A stretch of 47,895 nt of DNA from NCBI GenBank assembly GCA_021323865.1, contig JAJPKF010000009.1, positions 1 through 47,895 on the forward strand. The letters run 5' to 3'. Of the stretch, positions 44,588 to 47,895 are shown piece by piece. Positions within the stretch are counted from its first letter, which is position 1; each line of letters starts with the position of its first letter. The position numbers and the translations under genes were made by a program. The stretch comes from Pseudomonadota bacterium (GTDB lineage Bacteria; Chloroflexota; UBA5177; JAJPKF01). Below the pieces are notes generated by a model. That model had not been told where the DNA came from. It did no database searches and saw only the letters and a list, made by a program, of their open reading frames with translations.

Positions 44588-45289
44588 ATGAGCCCCGACA
44601 TGTCTGATCAGCCCCCACCCACCTTCGTCCAGTACCTGTTTCTGGCTCTGGATCCCCTCTGGCGCCGTCTGCCGGCCGAAGAGCGACGCTGCGCGACCAC
44701 GCAGCTGACCACGGTCATCGAGCAGCAGGCCGCCGCCGGCGTCACCACCTACCCCTATGCCACCACGGGGCTCAAGGCCGGCACCGACCTGCTCCTCTGG
44801 CGAACCGCGTCTGATTTGGATGAGCTGCAAGCGTCGACCAGTCGCATCCTGCAAACCCGCCTGGGCGCCTATCTGACCATCCCTTACTCCTATATCGGTC
44901 TGGTGCGCCCCTCCACGTACGTTCGCCGGCAGCAGCCACAGGAGCAGGCCGCGCTGGAGAAGGAGCGAGGTCGATACCTGGTCATCTATCCCTTCACCAA
45001 GACCCACGAGTGGTATCAGCTCAGCCGCGCCTCACGTCAGGGCATCATGAACGAGCACATCAAGCTCGGCCACGAGTTCCCCAACATCCGCCAGGTGCTC
45101 GTGCACTCCTTCGGCATGGACGACCAGGAGTTCGTGGTGGCCTACGAGCAGGAGGATCTGCTCGAGTTCCAAACGCTGGTAATGGAGCTCCGCTCCACCG
45201 ATGGCCGGCCGTACACTCTGCGCGACACGCCTGTCTTCACGGCCGTTCACCGGCCGCTGGGTGAGCTCCTGGAGCTCGTCGCCGGATGA
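44588..45289 (+). CDS. hemQ: Coproheme decarboxylase HemQ (ChdC)
   Basis: 233 residues, HemQ/chlorite-dismutase-like fold. It converts iron-coproporphyrin III to heme b by two oxidative decarboxylations. Tyr134 in VIYPFTK matches the catalytic tyrosine, with Lys138 and Trp142 in TKTHEW; the likely axial ligand is His157 in MNEHIK, followed by GHEFPNIRQV and GMDDQEFVVAYE. Two in-frame ATGs (44588, 44600), neither with a strong ribosome site. The stop overlaps the hemE start (ATGA), so they are one operon. The window contains no CgoX. Confidence 0.93.
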   Translation: MSPDMSDQPPPTFVQYLFLALDPLWRRLPAEERRCATTQLTTVIEQQAAAGVTTYPYATTGLKAGTDLLLWRTASDLDELQASTSRILQTRLGAYLTIPYSYIGLVRPSTYVRRQQPQEQAALEKERGRYLVIYPFTKTHEWYQLSRASRQGIMNEHIKLGHEFPNIRQVLVHSFGMDDQEFVVAYEQEDLLEFQTLVMELRSTDGRPYTLRDTPVFTAVHRPLGELLELVAG

Positions 45290-46341
45290 CGGAACCGGCG
45301 GCCGGGAGCCGGCTGCTGGATGCTCTGCGGCGACGGCGGGTTGACTGTACTCCCGTGTGGTTCATGCGCCAGGCAGGGCGTGCACTCCCTGGGTACCGAC
45401 GGATCCGAGAGCGCTACCGGCTCCTGGACATCTGTGCCGACGCCGATCTCACCACCCAGGTCACCCTGGAGCCGGTGCACGCCCTCGGCGTGGATGGGGC
45501 CATCCTCTTCGCCGATATCACCACGCCCCTGATTGCGGTCGGATTGGAGATCGATATCGTGGAGGGAGTGGGTCCGGTGGTTGAGCGGCCGATTCGCACC
45601 TCGGAGGACATCGCCCGAATCCGCGCGCTGGATCCTCAGGCTGATATGCCCGCCCAGCTGCAGGCAATCGGCATGCTGCGAAGTGAGCTGAGCGGCTCAG
45701 GAGTCGCTCTCATCGGCTTCGCCGGAGCGCCCTTCACGGTGGCTTCCTACCTGATCGAAGGCCGCGCCACACGCGACTTCCTGAACACCAAACGGTTGAT
45801 GCACGAGGCGCCCGAGGTTTGGCACCAGCTGCTGGACCGCCTGACCGGGCTGCTGGAGAACTATTTGAAGGCACAGGTCGCTGCTGGTGTTCAGGTGGTG
45901 CAGCTCTTCGACAGCTGGGCCGGCGCCCTTGCGCCACGCGATTACCGCCGGTTCGCGCTGCCATACAGCAGGAGGCTGCTCACCTCTCCGGCGCTGGACG
46001 ACACCCCCACCATTCACTTCAGCACGGGAACAGCCGGGTTCCTGGAGTTGATCCGAGAGGCCGGCGGCACCGCGGTGAGCGTCGACTGGCGCATCTCACT
46101 GGATTCCGCCTGGGCTCGGGTTGGCCAGGACGTCGCTCTACAAGGCAATCTGGACCCGCTCGTCCTGCTGGCCCCGTTCCCCACCGTGCGTTCCGAGGCG
46201 ATGGCCATTCTCGACGCCGCCCGGGGACGGCCCGGGCACATCTTCAACCTCGGCCACGGTGTCCATCCCGCCACGCCGGTGGAAACGCTCCGGCAACTGG
46301 TCGATGCAGTGCATGAGCGCCCGCTGCCGGTGGCCGCATGA
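45286..46341 (+). CDS. hemE: Uroporphyrinogen decarboxylase HemE
   Basis: 351 residues. Conserved UroD motifs: the N-terminal PVWFMRQAGRALPGYR, and ALGVDGAILFADITTP with the catalytic Asp, then GFAGAPFTVASYLIEG, QLFDSWAGALAP, and GHGVHPATPVE at the C-terminus. It decarboxylates uroporphyrinogen III to coproporphyrinogen III, the step before the coproporphyrin branch. Overlaps hemQ by 4 nt upstream and cpfC by 4 nt downstream (both ATGA-type). Confidence 0.96.
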   Translation: MTEPAAGSRLLDALRRRRVDCTPVWFMRQAGRALPGYRRIRERYRLLDICADADLTTQVTLEPVHALGVDGAILFADITTPLIAVGLEIDIVEGVGPVVERPIRTSEDIARIRALDPQADMPAQLQAIGMLRSELSGSGVALIGFAGAPFTVASYLIEGRATRDFLNTKRLMHEAPEVWHQLLDRLTGLLENYLKAQVAAGVQVVQLFDSWAGALAPRDYRRFALPYSRRLLTSPALDDTPTIHFSTGTAGFLELIREAGGTAVSVDWRISLDSAWARVGQDVALQGNLDPLVLLAPFPTVRSEAMAILDAARGRPGHIFNLGHGVHPATPVETLRQLVDAVHERPLPVAA

Positions 46342-47324
46342 GCGGCACCTCTGGCTCCTCGGCTGGATCGACTTCCCCGTCCATGGAGAACGAATCGCCG
46401 CTGGGCGTACTGCTGATGGCCTACGGAACGCCCGGCTCGCTCGACGAGGTCGAGCCCTATTACACCGACATCCGTCGAGGCCGTCCGCCTCCACCGGAGC
46501 TGCTGTCCGAGCTGATCGAGCGCTACCGGCTGGTGGGCGGACGAACCCCGCTGCTGGAGATCTCCCGACGCCAGGCTGACGCCCTCCAGCGACGCCTTGG
46601 TCCCGATTTCCGGGTGTTTCTGGGCATGAAGCACTGGCATCCGTACATTCGTGATGCGGTTGCCGACATGCGGGCCGCGAGGGTGTCCCGCGCGGTGGCT
46701 ATCGTGCTGGCTCCCCATTACTCCCTCGGGAGTGTCGGCGAGTACGCCGACCGTGTGGAACGCGCGAAGGAGGAGCTGAGCTACAGGCTCGACGTCGAAG
46801 TGGTTCGCAGCTGGCACCTGAGTCCCCACTATCTGGACGCGGTGCAGCGTCACATCGTCGATGCGCTCGCTCGCCTCGAGCGCCCCGACCTGACAACAAT
46901 CGTTTTCACGGCCCACAGCCTTCCTGTCCGGGTGGCGGCTACAGGCGACCCATACGAGCCCCAGCTCCTCGAGACCAGCCAGGCCCTGGCGGCTCGTTTG
47001 GGCTGGCCGGAGGAGCGCTGGCGCTTCAGCTATCAGAGCGCCGGCCGCACCGCCGATCCCTGGCTGGGCCCGGACATCCTGGAGACCGTCGAGGAGCTGG
47101 CCCGACAGGGCGTGAGCGAGATCTTGCTGGCCCCCATCGGGTTTATCGCCGACCACCTGGAGATCTTCTACGACATCGACCATGAGGCCACAGCGGCCGC
47201 CGCCGCCCGGGGCATGCGCCTCTCGCGAATCGAGTCGCTGAATGACGACCCGGACCTGATCGAGGCGCTGGCAAAGCTCGCCGAGGCACAGCTGCTGGGC
47301 TCGGGCGTCACGACCGGCGCCTAG
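46338..47324 (+). CDS. cpfC: Coproporphyrin ferrochelatase CpfC (HemH family)
   Basis: 328 residues. Ferrochelatase pattern: LLMAYGTPGSLDEVEPYYTDIRRGRPP, LVGGRTPLLEISRRQ, FLGMKHWHPYI, VFTAHSLPVRV with the metal-site His, and FIADHLEIFYDIDHEA with the conserved Glu/Asp. It inserts iron into coproporphyrin III to make coproheme, the substrate of HemQ. The N-terminus (MSGTSGSSAGSTSPSMENE) is an extra polar tail; ATG 46338 is favoured because it overlaps hemE by 4 nt. Confidence 0.94.
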   Translation: MSGTSGSSAGSTSPSMENESPLGVLLMAYGTPGSLDEVEPYYTDIRRGRPPPPELLSELIERYRLVGGRTPLLEISRRQADALQRRLGPDFRVFLGMKHWHPYIRDAVADMRAARVSRAVAIVLAPHYSLGSVGEYADRVERAKEELSYRLDVEVVRSWHLSPHYLDAVQRHIVDALARLERPDLTTIVFTAHSLPVRVAATGDPYEPQLLETSQALAARLGWPEERWRFSYQSAGRTADPWLGPDILETVEELARQGVSEILLAPIGFIADHLEIFYDIDHEATAAAAARGMRLSRIESLNDDPDLIEALAKLAEAQLLGSGVTTGA

Positions 47325-47494
47325 AGCCTGAACTCGGCGGGTTCCCACGTGCCACGGCCAGGCAGGTGAATGGCCTGCACCTGATGTGCGATGCCGCAGG
47401 CAACCAGCCACGCCCGTTTTTCGCCTGGAGGGCATGCATCTTGCTCTTGACTCAGCAGCCTCAACCGGCGTACGACGCAGTGATGGAGGACATC

Positions 47495-47895
47495 ATGCCC
47501 GCCAAACAGAGCCAGGGAAAGACCGCGAAGGGGTCCGACATCCCGGCGACCATAATGCGTTCCGATAAGCACGCTCAGGATATCTGGGCCGAAACCCATG
47601 ACAGCGCCGTCGAGACCTACGGCGAGGGCCGGCGCGCCCACATGGTCGCCTTCGCTTCGCTGAAACACTCCTATGAGAAGCGGGGGGATCGCTGGGTAAA
47701 GAAGGACCACAAGGGACCGTCCGATCCGCAGGCCGCGCGAGGCCCGACGACCCGCAAGAAATCCACCGATCCCGATAAGGCGCCGACTGCTCACGGTCGC
47801 GTCGCCAAGACGGCCGGCGAGGCGCGGGAGAAGGCGAAGGAAGACAAGCGCGACTACGATCGCGCCCGCCGCGAGCGGCAGCGGAAGGCTTCCTA
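47495..47895 (+). CDS. ChaB-family protein (3' end at window edge)
   Basis: 133 codons seen from ATG 47495, with GGAGG 6 nt upstream; the window ends at TA, consistent with a stop just beyond. Residues 20-65 match ChaB: SDKHAQDIWAETHDSAVETYGEG, AHMVAFASLKHSYEKRGDRWVKK (in parts). The rest is a highly charged Lys/Arg/Glu tail. ChaB was first described as a regulator of a cation antiporter but often accompanies stress or DNA-binding genes; the role here is not shown. A TTGACT about 45 nt upstream could be part of its promoter. Confidence 0.75.
   Translation, partial: MPAKQSQGKTAKGSDIPATIMRSDKHAQDIWAETHDSAVETYGEGRRAHMVAFASLKHSYEKRGDRWVKKDHKGPSDPQAARGPTTRKKSTDPDKAPTAHGRVAKTAGEAREKAKEDKRDYDRARRERQRKAS

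Noticed and set aside
1..47895. CRISPR arrays, insertion sequences, rRNA genes, replication origin
   Set aside because: No regularly spaced repeats, transposase, rRNA-like segment or DnaA-box cluster was found when reading the window; small elements could still be missed by eye.

Overview
The window is GC-rich, densely coded bacterial chromosome, about 48 kb long. It carries no rRNA or other decisive taxonomic marker. Several features point to a Gram-positive-type (monoderm) soil lineage such as Chloroflexota or Candidatus Dormibacterota: a coproporphyrin-type heme operon (hemQ-hemE-cpfC), secreted acid-type peptidases, a GH44 glycanase, a BTAD-ATPase giant regulator, a CxxC-x17-CxxC zinc ribbon, and frequent GTG/TTG starts. 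That placement is inference only.

Layout. 1-5.1 kb: a secreted G1-peptidase-like protein with an IPT/TIG domain (cut by the left edge), an ABM monooxygenase, a MerR regulator with a cysteine-rich tail and a textbook MerR promoter, an isolated phage-type portal protein, and a VapBC-like toxin-antitoxin pair. 5.3-14.8 kb: a VOC protein, a secreted GH44 glycanase, an SDR oxidoreductase, then a secreted Vgb-like beta-propeller divergent from a 1196-residue BTAD/AAA/TPR regulator. The last two genes lie between two copies of a sequence that contains the 3' end of the SDR gene. 14.9-19.7 kb: a YCII protein, an ArsR-SRPBCC-hydrolase operon with a near-leaderless promoter, a broken ABC-2 permease, and an S9 peptidase. 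19.8-27.4 kb: a DEAD-box helicase with a zinc-ribbon tail, a very large S53 (sedolisin) protein with an inserted membrane hairpin, and a sulfotransferase. 27.6-41 kb: small unknown proteins, a lipase-maturation-factor-like protein with an FAD oxidoreductase, a CAP-domain protein, a RIO-type kinase, a phospholipase D protein, a degenerate GIY-YIG protein, a methyltransferase, and a membrane protein. 41.1-47.9 kb: tRNA-Leu(CAG), a VOC protein, a second S53 peptidase, the heme operon hemQ-hemE-cpfC, and a ChaB-family protein cut by the right edge.

How it works together. The clearest functional units are the heme operon (overlapping genes), the ArsR-SRPBCC-hydrolase operon, the VapBC pair and the FAD-LMF pair. 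Exported degradative enzymes recur (G1-like, two S53, GH44), which fits a heterotroph using external protein and polysaccharide, probably in an acidic habitat. The most unusual single gene is the S53 protein at 21.6-26.5 kb. Two genes, one at each edge, are open-ended and only partly visible.
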